Origin: Niveispirillum sp.
GTDB lineage: Bacteria > Pseudomonadota > Alphaproteobacteria > Azospirillales > Azospirillaceae
DNA length: 64,000 bases
Reading direction: 5' to 3'
Assembly (NCBI RefSeq): GCF_017996735.1
Contig: NZ_JAGOGJ010000017.1
Location: 1 to 64,000 of the forward strand
Shown here: piece by piece, positions 52,768-64,000 of the stretch
How the letters are laid out: every line of letters starts with the position of its first letter
How positions within the stretch are numbered: position 1 is the first letter of the stretch
Translations under genes and position numbers: made by a program
Notes under the pieces: model-generated
The model's database searches: none
What the model saw: only the letters and a program-made list of their open reading frames with translations
Told to the model about the DNA's origin: nothing

Positions 52768-55700
52768 TCAGATCAGGTCTTCCGTGTAATGCAGCGGCCG
52801 GCCCTCGCGATACCCATACAGCAGATAATGGGCCAGCGGGTTGATGCCGGCGGCGGCAATATCCGGGTTCTCCGCCAGATAGCGGCTGGTGTCGAACCAG
52901 CGTGACGGGTCGCGCCCTTCCTTCCAGCCATAGGTGACATAATGGGTCAGCGCGTCCATGCCGCTGCCCGCCACGTCCGTATAGGTGTCCATATACCAGT
53001 CGGTGTCGAACAGGCTGTTGGGGTCGCGGCCCTCCCGGCTGCCGTAAGCGCTGAAATGGGCCCAGGCCTCGCGGGCCGGGTTGGTGCCGATGGCGGTGGC
53101 GACGTCGGGATTCTGTTGAAGATAGAAATTGGTATCGAACAGGATCAGGGTACCGTCCAGCCGGGCCGGCGCCATGCGTCCCTCAGCCTGCCCACGGGCC
53201 AGGTAATGCGCCTGCCCGCTGGCATAGTCGCCCCGTTCAACGGCGGCCGCAACATCGGGATACAGCGACAGATATCCCGATTCGGAAAACTGCGTGGGGT
53301 CGTACAGCATATGCGACATGACCCCGGGATGCGGGCGCAGGGGGATGACCTGATCGCCGAAGATCCCGACTTCCACCGTGTACAGCGTGTCCACCCCTTC
53401 ACCACCGGGCCTCGTATCGGTCAGGCGGTAATGATATTCGGTGGCGGACACCCCGATCACGTCGATCTTGATATTCTGGCCGATCTCGCTGGCGCTGGCC
53501 TTGAACCGGGCGGCATCGATGCCGGCACCACCATCCAGCATATCATTGCCCTGGCCGCCGACCAGCAGGTCCGACCCGTCGCCGCCGATGACGGTCTTCG
53601 GGATATAACCCCGGATGACCAGATCAATCTCCTGGGCGAAGTTGGCCTTGGTCAGGGCAGACAGGTCGGTGTTCAGCAGCCGGGCCAGGGCTGCCGGCGG
53701 CTTGGGCAGATAGGGGCTGGCATCGATGGGATCGGCATCGACCATCAGCACCAGATCATTGCCGTCCTGGACAAAACTGACATAGGGGCTCAGCGGTTTG
53801 CCCGCCTGATAATCCCACAGATTGGCCAGGATGCCCGACAGATCGATGACATCGCCCTCTGCCGCGCTGAAATCGGTAATGGTCACGGTGCTTGTCGGCG
53901 TGCCGCCATCCAGCCGGAACAGGCCCGTTGGCAGGAACCGGTCGGCGCCGGCACCTCCGGTCAGGCTGCCGGTCTGCGCCTCCAGCCGGTCATTGCCGGC
54001 CCCGCCATCCAGGATGGAAGCACCGTAGAGGGAGATCAGGACATCATTGCCATCATCGCCGAAAATGAAGTCATTATCGCCGGCATTGCGGATCGTATCG
54101 TCACCGGCCCCACCATTCAGCGTGTCGATCAGCCTGTCGGGCTCGATTTCATATTGGCCGGCATACCATTGCAGAAGGTCGTTGCCGTCGCCGCCCTCCA
54201 GCGATTCCGCCCCGCCGGCACCGGATAATGTGTCGCTGCCGCTGCCACCGAACAGGCGGGCGCCGGTGCCGCCGCTGATCAGGTCGGCGCCCGCGCCGCC
54301 TTCCACCGTGGTCTGGGCGCCCCCGGTCAGGACATCATCGCCATCCCCGCCAAACAGCCGGTCGCGGTCGGCCCCGCCCCGGATCGTGTCATTGCCGGCC
54401 CCGCCCGACAGGCTGTTCAGGCCAGAGGCGTCGGTGATGAAATCATTGCCGTCATTGCCGTTGATCGTGTCATTGCCCCAGCCGCCGACCAGCGTCTCAT
54501 CCGCCGAAGTGCCGTTCTGCACCCTGTCGGAATCATCACGGATCGATCCCGGCAATTGTCCGGTAAAGAAATTGGCGGCCACCAGATCGGCCACTTTCAC
54601 ATTCGGCAGACGGGCCAGCGTGTAGCCGGGCTGATCCCCGGCGGCATCCAGATCGACCGTCAGTTCCGAATAAAGCTCCCCATATTGGGTGATCCGGAAA
54701 TAGGTTGCGGTGGGATCACCCGGTTTGTACCCGATCAACAGGGGGATGATCAGGCTCAGGTCCAGAACATCTCCCCCGGCCCCGGTCCGGAAATCGGTGA
54801 TCACCAGTTCCTGCAGGGAATAGGGATGGGCATAGCGGTTGCCGATGATGAACCGGTCCACGCCAAGGCCGCCCGTAACGCTGCCGCCGGTCAGGGTCAG
54901 GATATCGTCGCCGGCGCCGCCATTGATCGTGGACGCGATGGCCGTCAGCGCGTCGTTGCCATCGCCGCCATTGATCTGGTCCACGCCCGTCCCGGCGGTG
55001 ATTGTGTCGTCGCCGGCATCGCCGTTCAATTGCCCGCCCCAGGAGGATGGGACCGTGGTGGCGTCGATCCAGTCATTGCCGTCGCCGCCGCTGACCGTGT
55101 CATAGCCGCCGCCCGGCAGGATGGTATCGTTACCGGCCCCGCCGGTCAGCAGATCGCCGCCCGGCCCGCCGACCAGCGTGTCATTGCCGTCGCCGCCCGA
55201 CAGGACATTGCCCTCGGTGCTTTTGTCGGACAGGTAATCGTCACCCCCGGCCCCGTTGATCGTGTCGCGGCCCCATCCGCCTGACAGGGTGTCATTGCCA
55301 TCACCGCCCAGGATGCTGGCCCCGACACTGTTGTCGATGCCGGTGCGCGGGGTGAAGCCACCCGTGAAATGGGTGGCGTTCAACATGCTGGACGAGACAT
55401 TGCGAAAGGTGACCAGGGTCTGCGTGCCGTACTGGTCTCCCGCCGCATCGCGGTCCATGCGCAGATAGGCCTCCGTGCTGAAAGACGATTGTTCCAGCCA
55501 GAAATAGCGCCCGAACGGGTTGCCGCCATTATAGCCGACCAGGCTGGGCAGGATGGCCGTCAGGTCCAGAATGTCGCCGCGCAGGCCAACGGCGAAATCG
55601 CTGATGGTGACGGACCAGTCCTGGCCCAGATCCGGATTGCCCAGGCTGCCGACGACAAACCGGTCCCGCCCGGCGCCGCCCACCGCCATGCCGTGGGACA

Positions 55701-56055
55701 GGGTCAGCACGTCGTCGCCGGCCCCGCCGGCCACCGTTCCGCCGATGGCGGTCAGCGTATCGTCGCCGGCCCCACCATCGATCTGTTCCTCGCCCAGGCT
55801 GCTGGTGATCGTGTCGTTGCCGGCCCCGCCGCGGGCCAGATCGATATCCCCGAACTCGCCCCCCGTCAGATCGATGCGGTCATCGCCATTGCCGCCATCC
55901 AGCGTATCGAAACCGAACCCGCCCGTCAGGCTGTCATTGCCGTCGCCGCCGGACAGGCTGTCATTGCCGGCCAGACCGGTGATCGTGTCATCACCCGCCG
56001 TCCCGCCCAGTACATCGTCACCTGTGGTTCCTGTCCGTACAACGCCAGCAGCCAT
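52768..56055 (-). CDS. RTX-type calcium-binding repeat protein 3 with C-terminal NPDV repeats
   Basis: Largest paralogue, 1095 residues. Several RTX nonapeptide blocks alternate with three secretion-target-like modules (for example GDVLDLSLIIPLLIGYKPGD and GDVIDLSGILANLWDYQAGK). C-terminal NPDV repeats run from about residue 915 to the end, which reads LHYTEDLI exactly as in protein 2. ATG at 56055. Long, low-complexity Gly/Asp-rich composition, yet one intact frame. Confidence 0.85.
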   Translation of the reverse strand: MAAGVVRTGTTGDDVLGGTAGDDTITGLAGNDSLSGGDGNDSLTGGFGFDTLDGGNGDDRIDLTGGEFGDIDLARGGAGNDTITSSLGEEQIDGGAGDDTLTAIGGTVAGGAGDDVLTLSHGMAVGGAGRDRFVVGSLGNPDLGQDWSVTISDFAVGLRGDILDLTAILPSLVGYNGGNPFGRYFWLEQSSFSTEAYLRMDRDAAGDQYGTQTLVTFRNVSSSMLNATHFTGGFTPRTGIDNSVGASILGGDGNDTLSGGWGRDTINGAGGDDYLSDKSTEGNVLSGGDGNDTLVGGPGGDLLTGGAGNDTILPGGGYDTVSGGDGNDWIDATTVPSSWGGQLNGDAGDDTITAGTGVDQINGGDGNDALTAIASTINGGAGDDILTLTGGSVTGGLGVDRFIIGNRYAHPYSLQELVITDFRTGAGGDVLDLSLIIPLLIGYKPGDPTATYFRITQYGELYSELTVDLDAAGDQPGYTLARLPNVKVADLVAANFFTGQLPGSIRDDSDRVQNGTSADETLVGGWGNDTINGNDGNDFITDASGLNSLSGGAGNDTIRGGADRDRLFGGDGDDVLTGGAQTTVEGGAGADLISGGTGARLFGGSGSDTLSGAGGAESLEGGDGNDLLQWYAGQYEIEPDRLIDTLNGGAGDDTIRNAGDNDFIFGDDGNDVLISLYGASILDGGAGNDRLEAQTGSLTGGAGADRFLPTGLFRLDGGTPTSTVTITDFSAAEGDVIDLSGILANLWDYQAGKPLSPYVSFVQDGNDLVLMVDADPIDASPYLPKPPAALARLLNTDLSALTKANFAQEIDLVIRGYIPKTVIGGDGSDLLVGGQGNDMLDGGAGIDAARFKASASEIGQNIKIDVIGVSATEYHYRLTDTRPGGEGVDTLYTVEVGIFGDQVIPLRPHPGVMSHMLYDPTQFSESGYLSLYPDVAAAVERGDYASGQAHYLARGQAEGRMAPARLDGTLILFDTNFYLQQNPDVATAIGTNPAREAWAHFSAYGSREGRDPNSLFDTDWYMDTYTDVAGSGMDALTHYVTYGWKEGRDPSRWFDTSRYLAENPDIAAAGINPLAHYLLYGYREGRPLHYTEDLI

Positions 56056-56251
56056 GATCCACCATTCCCGGGTTCGTGTTGTCCTTTGGAAACAACATGA
56101 GAAGCGAAGTTCCTGTCAATTATGATCGCGACCATCCTGTCCGGACAGCCGGGGAGGGGGGTGGAAATCTGCCTTAAATTCGCCGCGGGCCGGGCGCAGC
56201 CTGAAAACTGAACGCCGTTCCAATGCTGGAACGCCTTTGGACGAGGACATC

Positions 56252-56923
56252 ATGTCGTTGCGTGATCTGGGCAGGTTGGCCGTCGCCGCGGCGGTGGCAT
56301 TGTCACTTGGCGTGCCGCCCGCCATGGCCGGCGATTGGGATCGCGATGGGCGCGGCGGTTACGACCGGCATGACGACCGTGACCGGGATCGTGACCATGG
56401 GCGCGGGCATGACCGGGACCGCGACCGTTATTATGATCGTGGCCGTCCCGGTCCGGATTACCGTTACGCCGCCCCGCCGCCGGGCTGGTACGATCATGGC
56501 GGCTATCCCGTGCGCCATTGGGATGTGCCCCCGGCCCGGCGCCGTGTCTATCAGGACGTGGTTGTCGTGCGGCCTTACGGGCATTGGTACAATGGGTATG
56601 GTCATTATCGCCGCGACAATGACGCCGTCCTGTTCCTGGGCCTGACGGCCATCTCCCTGGTGGCGCTGGGCGCCCTGTCAGAGGCACAGCAGCGCGCGCA
56701 TGAGGATGCGCAGATCCGCGCCACCATGGCGCCCGTGGGCCAGCCTGTGATCTGGTCCGACGGGTCGGCCGATGGATCGGTGACCACCTTGCGCGAAGGC
56801 CGCACGCCCCAGGGTGCCTATTGCCGGGAATTCCAGCAGCAGGTGACCATCGGCGGCCGGATGGAGGATGCCTATGGCACCGCCTGTCAGCAGCCCGACG
56901 GGTCCTGGCAGGTGGTCCAGTAA
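56252..56923 (+). CDS. Exported RcnB/17-kDa surface-antigen-like protein
   Basis: Protein of 223 residues with a signal peptide (LAVAAAVALSLGVPPAMA, cleavage near residue 27). The mature start is an Asp/Arg/His-rich disordered stretch, followed by WYDHGGYPVRHWDVPPARRR resembling RcnB-type nickel/cobalt-homeostasis proteins. A hydrophobic middle (LFLGLTAISLVALGALS) and a C-terminal QGAYCREFQQQVTIGGRME / AYGTACQQPDGSW as in 17-kDa surface antigens. Likely envelope-located. GAGGA before the ATG. Confidence 0.77.
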   Translation: MSLRDLGRLAVAAAVALSLGVPPAMAGDWDRDGRGGYDRHDDRDRDRDHGRGHDRDRDRYYDRGRPGPDYRYAAPPPGWYDHGGYPVRHWDVPPARRRVYQDVVVVRPYGHWYNGYGHYRRDNDAVLFLGLTAISLVALGALSEAQQRAHEDAQIRATMAPVGQPVIWSDGSADGSVTTLREGRTPQGAYCREFQQQVTIGGRMEDAYGTACQQPDGSWQVVQ

Positions 56924-56990
56924 ACCCAAGGCGGTGGATGCCGCTGCCGGGCGTCTGAGCAAACATGAATTCTGCCTGGATCAGTCGCGA

Positions 56991-57554
56991 TCAGGTCGGC
57001 TCATTGTTGTCGCCAGACATCCACTCGCGGCGCAGGATGGCGTATTGCATGGTGTTTTCGTAGATCGGATTGCCGGCATCGTCGGTGGTGAATGATATGA
57101 ACTCGATGAACACGCCTTCCCGACGCATACCCAGCTTCTCGCAGAGGCGCTGGGAGGGTTTGTTGTGGTCCTCGACATAGGCATAAATCCGGCGAAATCC
57201 CTTTACCCGGAACAGATGGTCGAGCAGGGCCCCTGCGGCTTCGTGCGCATATCCCTGGCCACCGAACTGGGGATTGAGGTTCCAGCCGACCGAGGTCGTG
57301 CCGTCTTCTTCCTCCTGTCCTGCCCCGCCGCCGAAAAGATCACCGATGACCTGACCGGTCTGTTTCAGGCATATCGCCACGCTTCCGTCGTCAAGGGCGC
57401 GCTTTTTGACCTCCGCCTCCGCTTCGGTCAGGTCTGCGAGTTTCAGCGAGAGGAAGCAGGAGGCGGTTGGCGCGTGCAAATAGGCAAAGAGGTCTTCTGC
57501 ATCTCCTTCACGGAAGCGCCTGAGGATAAGGCGCTCGGTTTCAACGATTTGCAT
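56991..57554 (-). CDS. GNAT N-acetyltransferase (RimJ/RimL type)
   Basis: Protein of 187 residues with the family start VETERLILRRFREGDAEDL, the acetyl-CoA loop NPQFGGQGYAHEAAGALLDHL and the C-terminal VEDHNKPSQRLCEKLGMRREG. May acetylate a ribosomal protein N-terminus or an unrelated small substrate. Single gene, divergent from the intergenic inverted repeats. Confidence 0.85.
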   Translation of the reverse strand: MQIVETERLILRRFREGDAEDLFAYLHAPTASCFLSLKLADLTEAEAEVKKRALDDGSVAICLKQTGQVIGDLFGGGAGQEEEDGTTSVGWNLNPQFGGQGYAHEAAGALLDHLFRVKGFRRIYAYVEDHNKPSQRLCEKLGMRREGVFIEFISFTTDDAGNPIYENTMQYAILRREWMSGDNNEPT

Positions 57555-57709
57555 GTCCGCTACTCTTACTTTTTCGAAGAATGGGTCATACCACGGTCAA
57601 ATATCTTGACCTTTGGTAACCGCGCTGACCGGCGGTCTGTGCCGCCGCAGTCGGTAAATCCTGACTGGTCGGGATCTACCGGCACGCGTATCATTGATTG
57701 AAATAACCT

Positions 57710-57745
57710 CCAGCGTCATCCCCGCGCAAGCGGGGATGACGCTGG
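57710..57745. repeat. Perfect 16-bp inverted repeat, dispersed-type element
   Basis: CCAGCGTCATCCCCGC, GCAA loop, then its perfect complement. The core CGTCATCCCCGCG...CGGGGATGACG is a common short palindromic repeat in proteobacterial intergenic DNA. No T run. Confidence 0.8.
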
Positions 57746-57776
57746 AGACGGAATGAGCCCGATTCCATATATTACC

Positions 57777-57810
57777 AATCAGCCTTGATCGTGACTGATC
57801 AAGGCTGATT
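57777..57810. repeat. Perfect 14-bp inverted repeat
   Basis: AATCAGCCTTGATC (57777-57790), six bases, GATCAAGGCTGATT (57797-57810). It could be a terminator-like hairpin (ends in TT then TCG) or a protein-binding palindrome. Confidence 0.75.
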
Positions 57811-57941
57811 TCGCGTTTCCTCAATCACCGGGCGGCCGCATCTATGCCCCTGGCTTACGCCGCACGGGCGCCGGGCCGGCCATCGCCGGTCTCCAAACTG
57901 CCAAAGGTCAAACCTTCAGTTTGGTATAAATCCGACAAACT

Positions 57942-58385
57942 TCAGGGTCCGATCGACGCCAGCTTGGCCCGAACCTCTGTTACCTGCAACGGCCCCCGCC
58001 CGACGGGCACCGTTTCACCGGGCTTGCAGCCCTCATCCATCAGGAAGCGCAGCTTCAGGTCGGGCCGGGTGCTGTTGAAGGCATGAGCCGGCACCGCTGC
58101 GTCGAACCACAGAATGCCGTCCGCCGAGGGCGGAGCCTTGGGGTCGCGCATGATTTGTGCCACGAAGGCCGGGCCTGTCGGCACATCGACGATGATATGG
58201 CGGGTCCCGTAGAAGCTTTCCTCCCGGACGGCGATGCGCAGCGCCACCAGCTCTCGCGCCGTGGGGATGCGTTTCAACGGCACGTTCCGCCAAGCCGGCT
58301 GACCCGCCGTCACTTCCGTCACCTCTCCGGCGAACGTGGCGGGGGCCAGCATTAGGCCAGCCAGAAGCAGCAGAACGGCACGCAT
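57942..58385 (-). CDS. Small exported protein, function unknown
   Basis: Protein of 147 residues with a clean signal peptide (MRAVLLLLAGLMLAPATFAG, cleavage near residue 19). The mature part is not recognised; it contains one Cys (DEGCKPGETVPV) and a compact-looking beta-rich core. Start at 58385 is chosen for the signal peptide. Probably periplasmic. Confidence 0.68.
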   Translation of the reverse strand: MRAVLLLLAGLMLAPATFAGEVTEVTAGQPAWRNVPLKRIPTARELVALRIAVREESFYGTRHIIVDVPTGPAFVAQIMRDPKAPPSADGILWFDAAVPAHAFNSTRPDLKLRFLMDEGCKPGETVPVGRGPLQVTEVRAKLASIGP

Positions 58386-58502
58386 GCGGCATCCCCATGA
58401 TCTGTCCACCACCATGATGCGCGGCGCCGGACACGCATGCAATGCAAAAGTGATAGTATGAAAGCCCCTATAGGTAGTAAACCCGGCTGCCGCGCTGGAT
58501 GC

Positions 58503-58542
58503 TAAAAAGCAGAACCCGCCGCGGTCTTCACCGGGCGGGTTC
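58503..58542 (-). terminator. Intrinsic terminator of the carB-greA operon
   Basis: GAACCCGCC (58512-58520) and GGCGGGTTC (58534-58542); on the minus strand followed by TGCTTTTT. It lies 30 bp after the greA stop. Confidence 0.82.
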
Positions 58543-58571
58543 GATGCTAGAAGCCGGATTCCGGGAACGCC

Positions 58572-59045
58572 TTACTTGAAGGCGATACCCACAACCTCAT
58601 AGCTCTTGGAGCCACCGGGTGTGGTCACCTCGACGCTGTCGCCGACGGATTTGCCGATCAGCGCCCGGGCCAGCGGGCTGGTGATGGAGATCAGCCGCTG
58701 CTTGATGTCGCTCTCATCCTGACCGACAATCTGATAGGTCACCTCTTCGTCGGTGTCCTCATCCGCCAGCGTGATGGTCGCGCCGAACTTCACGGCATTG
58801 CCGGACAGCTTGGTCGGCTCGATCACTTCGGCGCGGCTGATCTTGTCTTCCAACTCCATCACGCGGCCTTCGATGAAGGACTGCTTCTCGCGTGCTGCGT
58901 GGTATTCGGCGTTTTCCGACAGATCGCCATGCTCGCGGGCTTCCGCGATGGCTTTGATCACGGCGGGCCGCTCAACGCTCTTCAGGTGCTTCAACTCATC
59001 CTGCAGCCGGTTGTACCCCCGAGCCGTCATGGGAACTTTTTCCAT
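58572..59045 (-). CDS. greA: Transcription elongation factor GreA
   Basis: GreA of 157 residues: N-terminal coiled coil carrying [20 protein letters not shown], whose acidic tip stimulates RNA cleavage in stalled polymerase, and a C-terminal FKBP-like domain ([18 protein letters not shown]). Starts 82 bp after carB, an order frequent in alphaproteobacteria. Confidence 0.97.
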   Translation of the reverse strand: MEKVPMTARGYNRLQDELKHLKSVERPAVIKAIAEAREHGDLSENAEYHAAREKQSFIEGRVMELEDKISRAEVIEPTKLSGNAVKFGATITLADEDTDEEVTYQIVGQDESDIKQRLISITSPLARALIGKSVGDSVEVTTPGGSKSYEVVGIAFK

Positions 59046-59127
59046 CGTGCCCTATCCCAGTAAAGGTAGCCCAGAAACAAAACAAGCCCGACGGGGCGGT
59101 GTTCCGCCCCGACCGACCAGACCGTCC

Positions 59128-62412
<3,285 letters not shown>

Positions 62413-62751
62413 GATCAGTCGGACCGTCTTTTTCGGGCGGGAAGGGCGATATGGTCGCGGCAAAACGCCCCCCGCTCCACAATGGGTGCGGGGGGCGCCC
62501 GGCTGAGGCGCCTATATAGAGGGGTCGGCCCCCGAATTGAAGTGCCGAGCTTGGGGCGCTGGGATGCGTCAGGTGGGAGGCGGCGCCCGGCAGGTGGCTG
62601 CGCCCTGGAAAACAGAGGCGCTATTATCAACTGGATATTTCATCTATAGATATAGATACTAATTGAATATAAAGGCCTATGCCTTCTGGGGGAGTTTCAC
62701 GGCTGGTCCGGGGCCCGAAGTTTGATCGATCTCTGAGAGGACGTGTACCCG
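62413..62751. other. Divergent intergenic region between carB and the PAS-protein gene
   Basis: 339 bp with the carB leader hairpin and a TATATA box reading left, and an AT-rich patch (about 62625-62670, CATCTATAGATATAGATACT) that may carry the rightward promoter. No gene seen. Confidence 0.55.
62462..62497 (-). promoter_or_regulatory. Terminator-like hairpin in the carB leader (possible attenuator)
   Basis: Perfect 10-bp GC stem CGCCCCCCGC/GCGGGGGGCG (62466-62475 with 62488-62497), 12-nt loop, followed on the minus strand by TTTTG. It lies 50 bp before the carB start and downstream of a TATATA element near 62513-62518. The position fits transcription attenuation of carB. Confidence 0.5.
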
Positions 62752-64000
62752 ATGCTGGATTCGGTTGCCGCAATCGGTGAACTGTTCAAACACTTCCCCG
62801 TGCCGATCATGGCGTGGTGGCAGCAATCCGGACATCTGTCCCTGGCATTCTGCAATTCGGCCTTTGCCCATCTGTGTGGACGCGATCCTGAGGGCATGAC
62901 CAATGTCTCCGGCTCCTTGTTGATGCCGCTCGACGGTCAGCCAGATCCCGGCCCCGCCATCGCCCGCAGCCTGGTACAGGGAGGTGTGCTGGACATCGAG
63001 GTGTCGGTCAGTGCGCGCGGGCGCTCCCGGCGGCTCCGCGTGCTGGGGCAGGGGCTTGGAGTCGGCAACCGGCAGCGCGAGCATATCTTTTTCGCCATTG
63101 CCCGCGATATCAGCAACGAGGCCAGGCAGGCCACCGCGATGGCAACGACGGAACGTATGCTGTCAGCCGTGATCACGAATATCCACCTGCCCCTTCTCAT
63201 GCTGACCCAGGATGCCCGGATCATCCTGGCCAATCCCGCCGCGGCGCGGCTTCTTGAGCGACCGGTGGATGAGGTCGTGGGACAGCATCTGTCCGTCCTG
63301 TTCACATCTCAGGACTGGCCCGGCATATCCGTTCGTTTTGAAACCTGCATGCGCAACGCGGTGGAACAGCGTGGTGCCGTGCGCATCCGCACCGGGCGCG
63401 GGGACTTGGTTGACATGGAGGTGCGGGGCCAGCCGATGGGCGACATTGGCGGCAAACCGATGCTGATGCTGACCTTCTCCCCGTTCGAACCGGTGCCGGT
63501 GTCAAATCACGATGGTCTGGACGCGATGCGCAAGACCTTGGCCGGTGGCGGCAACATCCTGGCGGGGCGGGTGCAGATCATCGGGCTGGACGATATGCGG
63601 TCAGCCTTTGGCGAACGCTGGGGCCACATGCGCGAGCAGGCGTTGGGCATCGCCGAACAGACGATCCGCCGCGACCTCGACCCCGCTGACAACCTGCAAC
63701 GCATGCCTGATGACAGCTTCGTCATGAATTTTTCGGGCCTCACGGAAACAGAGGCGGTGGTTCGGGCGCAGCGCATTGCTGACAATGTGCGTGTCCGTCT
63801 GCTTGGCGCCGCCACCCCGGACGGGCGGGTGGAAGCGGTGGTGACAACGGTGCGGGCGACCGATCTGGCAGGGCATCAGGGCGAGGATCTGGCCGATTTC
63901 CTGGTCCGCAAACTGGCTGCCCGCCGCGACGAAAGCCGCCGCTATGTCCAGGCGCTGCTGCGCGAGGCGATCACCAAGGCCACCCTCGATCCGCGTCAGG
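62752..64000 (+). CDS. PAS-domain sensor with degenerate GGDEF-like region (3' truncated by window)
   Basis: 416 residues visible; the frame runs off the window end. N-terminal PAS-like domain about 10-125 (MAWWQQSGHLSLAFCNSAF ... IARDISNEARQ), a second PAS about 135-250 (LLMLTQDARIILANPAAARL), then a region about 275-375 resembling a GGDEF cyclase fold in which the signature is PDDSFVMNF instead of GGDEF. So the cyclase is probably inactive and may serve as a sensor or GTP-binding scaffold. The output domain lies beyond the window. GAGAGGA 11 bp before the ATG. Confidence 0.72.
   Translation, partial: MLDSVAAIGELFKHFPVPIMAWWQQSGHLSLAFCNSAFAHLCGRDPEGMTNVSGSLLMPLDGQPDPGPAIARSLVQGGVLDIEVSVSARGRSRRLRVLGQGLGVGNRQREHIFFAIARDISNEARQATAMATTERMLSAVITNIHLPLLMLTQDARIILANPAAARLLERPVDEVVGQHLSVLFTSQDWPGISVRFETCMRNAVEQRGAVRIRTGRGDLVDMEVRGQPMGDIGGKPMLMLTFSPFEPVPVSNHDGLDAMRKTLAGGGNILAGRVQIIGLDDMRSAFGERWGHMREQALGIAEQTIRRDLDPADNLQRMPDDSFVMNFSGLTETEAVVRAQRIADNVRVRLLGAATPDGRVEAVVTTVRATDLAGHQGEDLADFLVRKLAARRDESRRYVQALLREAITKATLDPRQ

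Larger units (their letters stand above)
57555..57941. other. 387-bp intergenic stretch with two perfect hairpins
   Basis: No credible gene. It contains two separately annotated inverted repeats (57710-57745 and 57777-57810) and otherwise unstructured sequence. A plus-strand frame at 57844-58086 overlaps the real minus-strand gene and has no gene-like features. Confidence 0.6.

Noticed and set aside
48486..56055. Assembly duplication of one RTX gene
   Set aside because: The three genes differ in length, module number and sequence outside the conserved C-terminal repeats, so they are true paralogues.

Overview
This 64-kb window is high-GC DNA that looks like an alphaproteobacterial chromosome. 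Supporting evidence is the gene content and style: GTG/ATG/TTG start-stop overlaps, adjacent serC-serA, carB followed by greA, a class I PHA synthase, Lol permeases with LolD, and a bacterial-type sphingolipid locus. A member of the Rhodospirillales (Azospirillaceae-like) is my best guess, but this is inference without a 16S gene. Nearly all DNA is coding. No phage, transposase, CRISPR array or rRNA was seen; there is one tRNA (Glu, TTC).

Bases 1-14303 hold the most striking region: a large sphingolipid locus. The core is a fatty acyl-AMP/ACP ligase (cut by the window start), a ketoceramide-reductase-type SDR, an acyl carrier protein and a serine palmitoyltransferase. A minus-strand operon follows: CDP-alcohol phosphotransferase, lipid kinase of the diacylglycerol/ceramide kinase fold, nucleotidyltransferase-like protein and SAM methyltransferase. 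Then come plus-strand genes for a phosphoesterase, a HIT protein, an LptF/LptG-type permease pair, a fatty-acid hydroxylase, a GNAT-fold candidate ceramide synthase and a MobA-like nucleotidyltransferase. Together they could make, hydroxylate, phosphorylate, decorate and export a ceramide-based anionic lipid.

Bases 14346-18534 hold a MocR/PdxR-type regulator divergent from a LysE exporter - PhzF - LysE exporter - GNAT cluster, with a clear operator palindrome between them. Bases 18722-28221 carry a large protein of unknown function, an 88-bp tandem repeat, serC-serA, a DUF1993 protein, a stand-alone chemoreceptor signalling tip, an HI0933-type flavoprotein and a full chemoreceptor. Bases 28222-44314 are mostly housekeeping: small hypotheticals, a phytase-like lipoprotein, phaC, an aminotransferase with homoserine dehydrogenase, glpX, recJ, tRNA-Glu, a tiny 20-codon transcription unit with a perfect Shine-Dalgarno, a TPR protein, djlA and a GNAT enzyme.

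Bases 44437-48489 encode two tandem Lol permeases, LolD and an AlkA-type glycosylase. Bases 48486-56055 encode three tandem RTX-type proteins that share a C-terminal NPDV repeat region. The right end holds a surface-antigen-like protein, a GNAT enzyme, greA, carB with a leader hairpin, and the start of a PAS sensor with a degenerate GGDEF-like domain, cut by the window end. Three copies of a structured palindromic repeat element lie at about 22.1, 25.2 and 32.9 kb.
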